Source: Variovorax sp. YR752 (GTDB lineage: Bacteria; Pseudomonadota; Gammaproteobacteria; Burkholderiales; Burkholderiaceae_C). From it: DNA of 40,418 nucleotides. The DNA is taken from positions 1 through 40,418 of the forward strand of contig CAMATD010000016.1 of the NCBI GenBank assembly GCA_945860785.1. The letters run 5' to 3'. Positions 17,321-25,095 of the stretch are shown piece after piece. The translations under genes and the position numbers were made by a program. Position 1 is the first letter of the stretch, and each line of letters starts with the position of its first letter. The notes under the pieces are model-generated. The model was given only the letters and a program-made list of their open reading frames with translations. It made no database searches and was not told the origin of the DNA.

Positions 17321-18448
17321 ATGCCCTCTCACGAACAAGATGCACAGCACATGGCGACGGCCTTGCGCCTGGCTTCCGACGCACTGCTGCTGACCGATCC
17401 GAATCCCCGCGTCGGCTGTGTCCTGTGCGATGCCGATGGCCGCGTGCTGGGCCAGGGTCACACGCAGAAAGCCGGCGGCCCGCACGCCGAGGTGATGGCG
17501 CTGCGCGACGCGGCGGCGCAAGGTCATTCGGTCGAAGGCGCAACGGCCTACGTCACGCTGGAACCCTGCTCGTACCATGGCCGCACAGGTCCTTGCTGCG
17601 ATGCGCTGATCGCCGCTGGGGTCCAAAGGGTCGTGGCTTCCATCGCCGACCCGAACCCGCTGGTCGCGGGCCAGGGCTTCGAGCGGCTGCGCGCGGCCGG
17701 TGTGGAAGTCGAAGTCGGCCCCGGCGCGGCCGAATCGCGCGAACTCAACATCGGCTTCTTCAGCCGGATGGTCCGCAAGTCGCCCTGGGTGCGGCTGAAG
17801 GTGGCCGCCTCGCTCGACGGCAAGACTGGCCTCGAGAACGGCGTGAGCCAATGGATCACCGCCGAAGCCGCCCGAACCGACGGCCACGCCTGGCGGGCCC
17901 GCGCGAGCGCCGTGCTCACCGGCGTCGGCACCGTGCTCGAAGACGACCCGCGTCTCGACGTGCGCCTGGTCGATACGCCGCGCCAACCGCACCTGGTGGT
18001 GGTCGACAGCCGCCTCCAGACGCCCCCAGACGCTCACATATTCATAGCAGGTCGCCCTGTCTGGATCTACGCGGCCGCCCGGGACGAGGCTAAGGCTGCC
18101 GCCCTGGAAGCCCGCGGCGCCACCGTCACCTGCCTGCCGAACGCGGACGGCAAGGTTGACCTGGGCGCCATGCTGAAAGACTTGGCGGCCCGCGGCGTCA
18201 ATGAACTGCACGTCGAGTCGGGCCACAAGCTCAACGGCTCGCTGATGCGCGAGGGATGGGTCGACGAACTGCTGGTCTACCTCGCGCCCAAGCTGATCGG
18301 CAGCGGCCTCGACATGGCGAGCCACATCCACGCCGACGGTCCTTTGACCGCGCTGGCAGGCGCCACAGCGCTCGAATTCAGGTCCATCGACATGCTGGGA
18401 CCCGACATCCGGATCCTGGCCCGGGTCCGCGAAAAGGACGTCTTCTAG
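17321..18448 (+). CDS. ribD: Bifunctional riboflavin deaminase/reductase RibD
   Basis: RibD (375 residues) catalyses two steps of riboflavin synthesis: deamination of the GTP-derived diaminopyrimidine, then reduction of the ribosyl side chain. The N-terminal deaminase domain (about 1-145) has the zinc site His55 in 'HAEVMAL' with Cys83 and Cys92 in 'EPCSYHGRTGPCC'. The reductase domain (about 150-370) has 'VRLKVAASLDGKTGLENGVSQWIT' and 'GVGTVLEDDPRL'. The ATG at 17321 starts 'MPSHEQDAQHMATAL'. An in-frame extension upstream runs through pilV antisense and is rejected. It opens a riboflavin run with ribE 42 bases downstream. No FMN riboswitch was seen ahead of it. Confidence 0.96.
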   Translation: MPSHEQDAQHMATALRLASDALLLTDPNPRVGCVLCDADGRVLGQGHTQKAGGPHAEVMALRDAAAQGHSVEGATAYVTLEPCSYHGRTGPCCDALIAAGVQRVVASIADPNPLVAGQGFERLRAAGVEVEVGPGAAESRELNIGFFSRMVRKSPWVRLKVAASLDGKTGLENGVSQWITAEAARTDGHAWRARASAVLTGVGTVLEDDPRLDVRLVDTPRQPHLVVVDSRLQTPPDAHIFIAGRPVWIYAAARDEAKAAALEARGATVTCLPNADGKVDLGAMLKDLAARGVNELHVESGHKLNGSLMREGWVDELLVYLAPKLIGSGLDMASHIHADGPLTALAGATALEFRSIDMLGPDIRILARVREKDVF

Positions 18449-18490
18449 CGTTTGCCCCGAACGCTTCGCGTTCTCTGCGAAAATGTGCGA

Positions 18491-19144
18491 ATGTTCACCG
18501 GAATCATTACCGGCGTGGGGCGCATCGCCGCCATCCACGACCTCGGCACCTCCTCCTCCTACGGCAAAAGACTCAGCATTGCGGTGCCTGACGGCTATCT
18601 CGACGATGTCGGGCTGGGCGACAGCATTGCGCTGAACGGCGCCTGCATGACCGTCACCACGCTCGTTCCCGAGCGACAGCAGTTCACCATCGACATCTCG
18701 GCCGAATCCCTCGACAAGACCGCAGGCCTGACCGACGAGGGCAGCCGCATCAACCTCGAGAAGGCGCTGCGCGCCAGCGACCGCCTCGGCGGCCACATCG
18801 TCTCGGGCCATGTGGACGGCATCGGCACGGTGAGCTTCTTCGCGCCGGTCGGCGAAAGCTGGGAGCTGCGCGTGGTCGCACCGCCCGCGCTCGCGCGCTT
18901 CCTAGCCTACAAGGGCTCGATCACCATCAACGGCGTGAGCCTTACGGTCAACAGCGTGAGCGACATCGAAGGCGGCAGCGAGATCAGCATCAACCTGATC
19001 CCGCACACCGTGGAAAACACCTCGCTGGGCGGCCTTGCGGCCGGCTCGAAGGTCAATCTCGAAATCGACACCGTGGCGCGCTACGTGGAGCGCATGCTTC
19101 AGGCCGGCATGCTCGCGACGCTCTCCAAGGACACTTCCCCATGA
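18491..19144 (+). CDS. ribE: Riboflavin synthase (alpha chain)
   Basis: Riboflavin synthase (217 residues) dismutates two molecules of 6,7-dimethyl-8-ribityllumazine into riboflavin and a pyrimidine that is recycled. Two lumazine-binding repeats are visible. The first begins '[12 protein letters not shown]' and carries '[12 protein letters not shown]'. The second starts near residue 97 ('[16 protein letters not shown]') and carries '[13 protein letters not shown]'. The length is normal. The ATG at 18491 is fixed by the invariant MFTGII N-terminus. The TGA overlaps the ATG of the next gene (ATGA), so ribE and ribBA are translationally coupled. The gene is also called ribC in some organisms. 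Confidence 0.96.
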   Translation: MFTGIITGVGRIAAIHDLGTSSSYGKRLSIAVPDGYLDDVGLGDSIALNGACMTVTTLVPERQQFTIDISAESLDKTAGLTDEGSRINLEKALRASDRLGGHIVSGHVDGIGTVSFFAPVGESWELRVVAPPALARFLAYKGSITINGVSLTVNSVSDIEGGSEISINLIPHTVENTSLGGLAAGSKVNLEIDTVARYVERMLQAGMLATLSKDTSP

Positions 19145-20295
19145 ACGCCTCCGTCACGCCCATCGGCGCTCCCCGCACCGCGCGGCCCCCCGCACCGATC
19201 GCCTCGGTCGAAGAGATCGTGGCCGAGCTGGCCGCCGGCCGCATGGTGATCCTGGTCGACGAGGAAGACCGCGAGAACGAAGGCGACATCGTCATCGCGG
19301 CCGACCACATCACGCCCGAAGCCATCAACTTCATGGCGCGCCATGCCCGCGGCCTGATCTGCCTCACGCTCTCGCGCGAAATGTGCGAACGGCTGCAGCT
19401 GCCGCCGATGGTCCAGCGCAACGGCGCCAAGCATTCGACCGCCTTCACCGTTTCCATCGAGGCGGCCGAAGGCGTGACCACCGGCATCTCGGCCGCCGAC
19501 CGCTCGCGCACCGTGCAGGCGGCCGTCGCGCCCAACGCCGTGGCTGCCGACCTCGTGCAGCCCGGCCACATCTTCCCGCTGCAGGCGGTGGATGGCGGCG
19601 TGCTGATGCGCGCCGGCCATACCGAAGCCGGCTGCGACCTCGCCGCCATGGCCGGCTGCTCGCCCGCCTCGGTGATCTGCGAGGTGATGAACGAAGACGG
19701 CACCATGGCGCGCCTGCCCGACCTGCAGATCTTCGCGGCCGAGCACAACATCAAGATCGGCACCATCGCGGCGCTGATCGAGCACCGCAGCCGCACCGAA
19801 TCGCTGGTCGAGAAGGTCGGCTGCCGCGAGATTCAAACGGCCTGGGGCACCTTCACCGCCCACGCCTTCACCGACAAGCCCAGCCGCGGCGTGCACCTCG
19901 CGCTGGTGCGCGGCAAGTGGGCCGCCGACGACACCGTCTCCGTGCGCGTGCACGAGCCGCTCTCGGTGCTCGACGCGCTCGAAATCAACCGCTCGCTGCA
20001 CTCCTGGAGCCTCGACGCCAGCCTCTCGCACATCGCCTCCGAGGGCAAGGGCGTGGCCGTGCTGCTCAACTGCAGCGAATCGGCCGGCGAGCTGCTGGCC
20101 CAGTTCGACGGCACCGCGCGGCCCGCGCAAGCCCCCGAACGCGGCCGCATGGACCTGCGCAGCTACGGCATCGGCGCGCAGATCCTGCGCGAATGCGGCG
20201 TGCACAAGATGAACCTGCTCGGCACGCCCCGCCGCATGCCGAGCATGGCCGCAGGCTACGGCCTCGAAATTGCCGGCTACCTCACGAAAGATTGA
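19141..20295 (+). CDS. ribBA: 3,4-dihydroxy-2-butanone-4-phosphate synthase with degenerate GTP cyclohydrolase II domain
   Basis: The protein has 384 residues. The N-terminal domain (about 25-225) is a complete RibB: '[16 protein letters not shown]', '[11 protein letters not shown]', '[10 protein letters not shown]' and '[12 protein letters not shown]' supply the acidic and substrate residues that turn ribulose 5-phosphate into dihydroxybutanone phosphate. The C-terminal half is homologous to GTP cyclohydrolase II, keeping '[11 protein letters not shown]', '[23 protein letters not shown]' and the C-terminal end. It lacks the zinc-binding cysteines of the family (C-x10-C-x-C) and the RxEGRG/IGL segment. 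The second activity is therefore probably lost, as in proteins called RibBX, and a separate ribA should exist elsewhere. It lies between ribE (4-base overlap) and ribH. Confidence 0.93.
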   Translation: MNASVTPIGAPRTARPPAPIASVEEIVAELAAGRMVILVDEEDRENEGDIVIAADHITPEAINFMARHARGLICLTLSREMCERLQLPPMVQRNGAKHSTAFTVSIEAAEGVTTGISAADRSRTVQAAVAPNAVAADLVQPGHIFPLQAVDGGVLMRAGHTEAGCDLAAMAGCSPASVICEVMNEDGTMARLPDLQIFAAEHNIKIGTIAALIEHRSRTESLVEKVGCREIQTAWGTFTAHAFTDKPSRGVHLALVRGKWAADDTVSVRVHEPLSVLDALEINRSLHSWSLDASLSHIASEGKGVAVLLNCSESAGELLAQFDGTARPAQAPERGRMDLRSYGIGAQILRECGVHKMNLLGTPRRMPSMAAGYGLEIAGYLTKD

Positions 20296-20300
20296 ACACC

Positions 20301-20768
20301 ATGCAAGGTGCAAACAAGGGCGCGGACGCAAAGCCGCTCAACGGAAAAGGACTGCGCATCGGCATCGTGCAGGCGCGTTTCAACGCCGACATCACCGATG
20401 CGCTGGCCGCGGCCTGCCTCTCGGAACTCGAGTCGCTCGGCGTGGCCGCATCCGACATCCACCACCTGCAGGTTCCCGGCGCCCTCGCAGTGCCCGTGGC
20501 CTTGCAAGCGCTGGCCGAGCGCGGCGGCTACCACGCCCTCGTGGCGCTGGGCTGCATCATCCGCGGCGAGACCTACCACTTCGAACTGGTGGCCAACGAA
20601 TCGGGCGCGAGCGTGAGCCGCGTTTCGCTCGACTACCGCCTTCCCATCGCCAACGCGATCATCACCACCGAGAACCTGGCACAGGCCGTCGCGCGACAGA
20701 CCGACAAGGGCCGCGACGCAGCCCGCGTGGCCGTCGAGATGGCGCAATTGCTGGCCACCCTTTCATGA
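20301..20768 (+). CDS. ribH: 6,7-dimethyl-8-ribityllumazine synthase
   Basis: Lumazine synthase (155 residues) condenses dihydroxybutanone phosphate with the RibD product to make the substrate of riboflavin synthase. Hallmarks are '[16 protein letters not shown]', '[12 protein letters not shown]', '[20 protein letters not shown]' and '[13 protein letters not shown]'. The catalytic histidine sits in 'GETYHFE'. The ATG at 20301 follows the ribBA stop by 5 bases. A longer frame through ribBA is an overlapping artefact. Its TGA overlaps the nusB start (ATGA). The ribH-nusB junction is widely conserved among bacteria. Confidence 0.96.
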   Translation: MQGANKGADAKPLNGKGLRIGIVQARFNADITDALAAACLSELESLGVAASDIHHLQVPGALAVPVALQALAERGGYHALVALGCIIRGETYHFELVANESGASVSRVSLDYRLPIANAIITTENLAQAVARQTDKGRDAARVAVEMAQLLATLS

Positions 20769-21301
20769 CCGAAGACACCACCCAACCCGGCAGCGCCAAG
20801 CCGCACCAATCGCGCGCGGGGCTCACCAGCACCGGCGCGCGCAAGGCTTCGGCCAAGTCCAACCGCAGCCGCGCACGCGAGTTCGCGCTGCAGGCGCTCT
20901 ACCAGCACCTGGTGGGCCGCAACGACCCGACCGACATCGATCACTTCACGCGCGACCTCGCGGGCTTCCACAAGGCCGACGCCGCGCACTACGACGCGCT
21001 GCTGCACGGCTCGATCGAAGGCGCCGAGCAGCTCGACGCGCTGATCCGCCCGCTGCTCGACCGCAAGTTCGAAGAGATCTCGCCCATCGAGCATGCCGTG
21101 ATGTGGATCGGTGTGTACGAGTTCCAGAACTGCCCCGACGTGCCATGGCGCGTGGTGCTCAACGAGTGCATCGAGCTCGCCAAGGAATTCGGCGGCACCG
21201 ACGGCCACAAGTACGTGAACGCCGTGCTCAATGGCCTCGCACCGCAGCTGCGCCCGCTCGAAGTGGAGGCCGACCGCGCGTCCGGCAAGGCCAAGGCATG
21301 A
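20765..21301 (+). CDS. nusB: Transcription antitermination factor NusB
   Basis: NusB (178 residues) binds boxA RNA together with NusE/S10 and supports rRNA transcription antitermination. The all-helical core is clear from about residue 36: '[17 protein letters not shown]', then '[26 protein letters not shown]', '[34 protein letters not shown]'. The first 35 residues are a basic, Thr/Ser-rich extension, longer than in E. coli. It is coupled to ribH by a 4-base overlap, and its stop overlaps the start of the aminotransferase (ATGA). Confidence 0.95.
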   Translation: MTEDTTQPGSAKPHQSRAGLTSTGARKASAKSNRSRAREFALQALYQHLVGRNDPTDIDHFTRDLAGFHKADAAHYDALLHGSIEGAEQLDALIRPLLDRKFEEISPIEHAVMWIGVYEFQNCPDVPWRVVLNECIELAKEFGGTDGHKYVNAVLNGLAPQLRPLEVEADRASGKAKA

Positions 21302-22466
21302 GGATTTCGACGCGCGCACAGCGCATCGAGCCCTTCTATGTGATGGAAGTGGCCAAGGCCGCTGGGGTGCTGGCACGCGAGGTCACCCACACTGATCGGC
21401 CGATGATCTTCCTGAACATCGGCGAGCCCGACTTCACCGCGCCGCCGCCCGCGCCGTGCGCGCCGGCGCCACGCAGTACACCCAGGCCACCGGCCTCGAC
21501 CGTCTGCGCGAGCGCATCAGCGGCTGGTACACGCAACGCTTCGGCGTCGACGTGCCGGCCCGCCGCATCGTGGTGACTGCCGGCGCCTCGGCCGCGCTGC
21601 AGCTGGCATGCCTCGCGCTGATCGAGTCCGGCGACGAGATCCTGCTGCCCGACCCGAGCTACCCCTGCAACCGCCACTTCGTGAGCGCTGCCGACGGCAA
21701 GGCCGTGCTGATCCCGACCACGGCCGAAGAGCGCTTCCAGCTCACGGCCGCCAAGGTCGAGGCCGCGTGGACCGACAAGACGCGCGGCGTGCTGCTCGCC
21801 TCGCCGTCCAACCCGACCGGCACCTCGATCGCGCCCGACGAACTGCGCCGCATCCACAACGTGGTGTCGCAGCGCGGCGGCATCACGCTGATCGACGAGA
21901 TCTACCTCGGCCTTTCGTACGACGACGCCTTCGGGCAGACCGCGCTGGCCATCGACGACAACGTCATCAGCATCAACAGCTTCAGCAAATACTTCAACAT
22001 GACCGGCTGGCGCCTCGGCTGGCTGGTGGTGCCCGAAGTGCTGGTGTCCGTGGTCGAGCGGCTCGCGCAAAACCTCTTCATCTGCGCGAGCACGGTGTCG
22101 CAGTACGCGGCGCTGGCCTGTTTCGAGGACCAGAGCATTGCCGAATACGAACGCCGCCGCGCCGAGTTCAAGGCACGCCGCGACTGGTTCATTCCGCAGC
22201 TCAACGCGCTGGGCCTCAACGTGCCCGTGGTGCCCGACGGCGCCTTCTACGCCTGGGCCGACTGCACGAGCGTGGCCGAGAAGCTCGGCATCTCGGGCAG
22301 CTGGGATTTCGCCTTCGAGACCATGAAGCGCGCCCACGTCGCCGTCACGCCCGGCCGCGACTTCGGCACCGCCGAAACCGCCAGGTTCGTGCGTTTCTCC
22401 ACCGCGCGCTCGATGGCGCACCTGCAGGAATCCGTCGAACGCCTGCGGGCCATGACCGAGCAATGA
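21298..22466 (+). pseudogene. Class I/II PLP aminotransferase, frame disrupted near residue 50
   Basis: This is a fold-type I aminotransferase of the aspartate/alanine aminotransferase group, of about 395 residues if repaired. The N-terminus (from the ATG at 21298, overlapping the nusB stop) reads '[20 protein letters not shown]' to 'IGEPDFTAPP'. The frame then shifts and continues from about 21444 as 'AARAVRAGATQYTQATGLDRLRERI'. Later motifs are intact: 'PSNPTGTSI', the PLP lysine in 'INSFSKYFNMTGWRLGW', and 'VRFSTARSM'. In relatives a short 'LVQEA'-like helix segment lies at the junction, so about 19 bases seem lost between short GCCGCC repeats. The substrate is not predictable. The TGA overlaps the ybgC start, so the gene sits inside the operon. 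Confidence 0.82.
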
Positions 22467-22921
22467 GCTACGCGTTTGCGATCCGCGTCTACTGGGAAGA
22501 CACCGACGCCGGCGGCATCGTGTTCTACGCCAACTACCTGAAGTTCATGGAGCGCGGCCGCACCGAGTGGCTGCGCTCGCTGGGCGTCGAGCAGCGCAAG
22601 CTGCGCGAGGAAACCGGCGGGCAGTTCGTGGTGAGCGAAACCACGCTCAAGTACCATCGTCCCGCGCGGCTCGACGACGAACTGCTGGTCACAGCAGATC
22701 TTCAACAATTGGGTACCGCGTCGTTGATAATCGGTCAACGCGTGCTATCAAAAACAGAGCAAGAGCGAACGGGTGCCCCGGCACCCGTCTTGCTGTGCGA
22801 AGGCACGATCCGCATCGGCTGGGTGGACGCCGCCACATTGCGTCCGGCACGCATGCCGACCCAAGTTTCGGGAACCCTCGAGCGCTGCGGCGGCTCCATG
22901 TCTCAACCTTTCAAGCCATGA
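22463..22921 (+). CDS. ybgC: Tol-Pal system-associated acyl-CoA thioesterase YbgC
   Basis: This hotdog-fold thioesterase (152 residues) is found at the head of tol-pal operons. The catalytic region 'VYWEDTDAGGIVFYANYLKFMERGRTEWLRSLG' holds the 4-hydroxybenzoyl-CoA thioesterase-type aspartate. 'VVSETTLKYHRPARLDDELLVTADL' follows. In E. coli the protein hydrolyses short-chain acyl-CoA and interacts with acyl carrier protein; its exact link to Tol-Pal is unclear. The ATG at 22463 overlaps the aminotransferase stop, and its TGA overlaps the tolQ ATG at 22918. The C-terminal 25 residues are longer and less conserved than the core. Confidence 0.93.
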   Translation: MSYAFAIRVYWEDTDAGGIVFYANYLKFMERGRTEWLRSLGVEQRKLREETGGQFVVSETTLKYHRPARLDDELLVTADLQQLGTASLIIGQRVLSKTEQERTGAPAPVLLCEGTIRIGWVDAATLRPARMPTQVSGTLERCGGSMSQPFKP

Positions 22922-23640
22922 ACCAAGACCTCTCCATCATCAACCTCCTGCTCCACGCCAGTTTCGTGGTGCAACTGGTCGTGCTGCTGCTCGTGATCGT
23001 CTCGATCGCCAGCTGGGCCGCGATCATCCGCAAGTACTTCGCGCTGCGGCGCATGCGCGCCCTCAACGACGATTTCGAGCGCGAGTTCTGGTCGGGCACC
23101 AGCCTGAACGAACTGTTCGCCTCGGCCGCGCAGAACGCCAAGTTCGCCGGCCCCATGGAGCGCATCTTCGCCTCGGGCATGCGCGAGTACCAGAAGCTGC
23201 GCGAACGCCATGTGAGCGACCCCGCCACGCTGCTCGACGGCGCCCGCCGCGCGATGCGCGCGAGCTTCCAGCGCGAGCTCGATGCGGCCGAACAGAACCT
23301 CTCGTTCCTGGCCACCGTCGGTTCGGTGTCGCCTTATGTGGGCCTCTTCGGCACGGTCTGGGGGATCATGCATGCCTTCACCGGTCTCGCCGCCCTCGCG
23401 CAGGTAACGCTCGCCACCGTGGCGCCCGGCATTGCCGAAGCGCTGGTGGCCACCGCCATCGGCCTCTTCGCCGCCATCCCGGCCGTGGTGGGCTACAACC
23501 GCTTCGCCCGCGAGATCGACAAGATCGCCATCGCCCTGGAGACTTACATCGAGGAGTTCTCCAACATCCTGCAGCGCAACCTCTCGGCCAACCCGGGCGC
23601 GGCCGCTGCAGCAACCTCGGTGGCTCCGGCCAACCGTTGA
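22918..23640 (+). CDS. tolQ: Tol-Pal system protein TolQ
   Basis: TolQ (240 residues) is the inner membrane proton-channel subunit that, with TolR, energises TolA for outer membrane constriction during division. Three membrane segments are visible: near residues 15-37 ('FVVQLVVLLLVIVSIASWAAI'), 130-155 ('LATVGSVSPYVGLFGTVWGIMHAF') and 170-195 ('VAPGIAEALVATAIGLFAAIPAVVGYNRF'). The second and third carry the MotA/TolQ/ExbB signature. The ATG at 22918 is fixed by 'MNQDLSIINLLLHASFVVQ' and overlaps the ybgC stop. tolR starts 15 bases downstream. Confidence 0.96.
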   Translation: MNQDLSIINLLLHASFVVQLVVLLLVIVSIASWAAIIRKYFALRRMRALNDDFEREFWSGTSLNELFASAAQNAKFAGPMERIFASGMREYQKLRERHVSDPATLLDGARRAMRASFQRELDAAEQNLSFLATVGSVSPYVGLFGTVWGIMHAFTGLAALAQVTLATVAPGIAEALVATAIGLFAAIPAVVGYNRFAREIDKIAIALETYIEEFSNILQRNLSANPGAAAAATSVAPANR

Positions 23641-23654
23641 ACGGGTAGCAGCGC

Positions 23655-24092
23655 ATGCCCGCCGTTTCATCCCGGGGCCGTGGCCGCCGCACGATCAACG
23701 AGATCAACATGGTCCCGTTCATCGACGTGATGCTGGTGCTCCTGATCATCTTCATGGTCACCGCGCCGCTCATCACGCCGAGCGTGATCAACCTGCCCAC
23801 GGTCGACCGCGCCAACAAGCAGCCCGACAAGCCCATCGAGATCGTCATCAAGAGCGACGACGAAGTGCAGATCAAGAAAGACCCGTCCACCGGCAGCGGC
23901 GGCACGTCGATCCCCATGACGCAGATCGGTTCCGCGGCCAGGACCGCTCAGGGCGGCGACGACCAGCGCCCGGTGGTCATCAGCGCCGACAAGTCGGTCA
24001 AGTACGAAACCGTCGTGAAGGCCATGCACCAGCTCAAGCGCAGCGGCATCGAGCGCGTGGGCCTGTCGGTCACGACCACGGGCAGCAAGTAA
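23655..24092 (+). CDS. tolR: Tol-Pal system protein TolR
   Basis: TolR (145 residues) is the ExbD/TolR-family partner of TolQ. One membrane helix (about residues 20-42) contains the proton-relay aspartate in 'NMVPFIDVMLVLLIIFMVTAPLI'. A periplasmic domain follows ('INLPTV', 'VISADKSVKYETVVKAMHQLKRSGIERVGLSVT'). An inserted segment 'DPSTGSGGTSIPMTQIGSAAR' in the periplasmic part is longer than in E. coli TolR and looks flexible. It lies between tolQ and tolA with short spacings (14 and 3 bases). Confidence 0.95.
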   Translation: MPAVSSRGRGRRTINEINMVPFIDVMLVLLIIFMVTAPLITPSVINLPTVDRANKQPDKPIEIVIKSDDEVQIKKDPSTGSGGTSIPMTQIGSAARTAQGGDDQRPVVISADKSVKYETVVKAMHQLKRSGIERVGLSVTTTGSK

Positions 24093-24095
24093 GGC

Positions 24096-24986
24096 ATGTC
24101 GCTCGCCCTGGATCGCCCCGAGTTCGCGCCACCGCCGCAGCGCGGCACGCCGCGCGCCGTCGTGCTCGCCCTCATCGCGCATGCGCTGCTGATTGCGGCG
24201 CTGACGTGGGGGGTGCGCTGGCGCAGCGACGCGGACGAAGGCGCCGTCGACGCGGAGTTGTGGTCGTCCACCGTGCAGCAGGCCGCGCCGCGCCTGTCCG
24301 CACCCCAGGCACCCACGCCCGCTCCCGCGCCCCCACCGCCCGCCCCGCCCCCACCGCCCCCACCGCCCGAAGCGGCCAAGCCGCCCGAGCCTGCGCCCGC
24401 CCCGAAGGCTCCCGACATCGCCCTCGAGCGCGACAAGAAGCTCAAGGAGCAAAAAGAACAGAAAGAGCGCGAGCTCGAGCAGCAACAGCAGAAGAAGAAG
24501 GAACTCGAGGCCAAGCAACGCGCCGACGACGAGGCCCAGCGCAAGAAAGACCAGCAGCAGAAGCTCGCCGACGCGAAGAAGCAGCAGGAAGCCGACGCCG
24601 CCACGAAGCAGGCCGCCGCCGACCGCGCCGCGGCGCTCAAGCGCATGCAGGGCCTCGCGGGCGCGAGCGGCAGCGACGATTCCAAGGGCACGGCCCTGCG
24701 GTCTTCGGGACCGTCGAGCGGCTATGCCGGCCGCATCGCCGCCGCCGTGCGCCCGAACATCACCTTCCCCGATGCCGACACCGTGAACGGCAACCCCGCG
24801 GCCGAGTTCGAAGTGAACCTCGCACCGGACGGCACCCTCGTCGGCGTCAAGCTGACCCGCTCCAGCGGATTGCCCGCCTGGGACGAAGCCGCCGAACGCG
24901 GCCTGCACAAGACCGACAAGCTGCCGCGCGACACCGACGGGCGCATCTTCCCGTCGCTGATCGTGTCGCTCAGACCCAAGCGCTGA
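24096..24986 (+). CDS. tolA: Cell envelope integrity protein TolA (TonB C-terminal type)
   Basis: TolA (296 residues) connects the TolQR motor to Pal and TolB across the periplasm. The parts in order are: a short cytosolic N-terminus, one membrane helix (about residues 23-41, 'VVLALIAHALLIAALTWGV'), and a proline-rich tract with an uninterrupted run of eight prolines (about 72-100). A long charged helix (about 108-190, rich in K, E and Q) follows, and then a C-terminal TonB/TolA domain ('YAGRIAAAVRPNITF', 'AEFEVNLAPDGTLVGVKLTRSSGLPAWDEAAERGL'). The expected tolB and pal do not follow; an FtsI-type gene does, after a 109-base gap containing a strong hairpin. Confidence 0.94.
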   Translation: MSLALDRPEFAPPPQRGTPRAVVLALIAHALLIAALTWGVRWRSDADEGAVDAELWSSTVQQAAPRLSAPQAPTPAPAPPPPAPPPPPPPPEAAKPPEPAPAPKAPDIALERDKKLKEQKEQKERELEQQQQKKKELEAKQRADDEAQRKKDQQQKLADAKKQQEADAATKQAAADRAAALKRMQGLAGASGSDDSKGTALRSSGPSSGYAGRIAAAVRPNITFPDADTVNGNPAAEFEVNLAPDGTLVGVKLTRSSGLPAWDEAAERGLHKTDKLPRDTDGRIFPSLIVSLRPKR

Positions 24987-24996
24987 TTTGTGCCGA

Positions 24997-25028
24997 TTCC
25001 GGGTGGCCCTTTCAAAGGCCGCCCGGAA
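24997..25028 (+). other. 12-bp hairpin between tolA and the FtsI-type gene
   Basis: The arms TTCCGGGTGGCC (24997-25008) and GGCCGCCCGGAA (25017-25028) pair over 12 positions with one G-T wobble around an 8-base loop. There is no T tract, so it is not a standard intrinsic terminator. It could attenuate read-through or protect the 3' end of the tolA message. Confidence 0.4.
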
Positions 25029-25095
25029 CTCTGCGGATGCCGCGCTGTCTACCCGCGCACAACAACAGCCGGGCCGCCGTGCTCCGCACAAGAAG

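Noticed and set aside
24300-24420. Proline codon repeats in tolA as a possible phase-variable tract
   Set aside because: The repeats are mixed CCC/CCG/CCA codons rather than a uniform short tandem repeat, and a proline-rich segment is normal in TolA.
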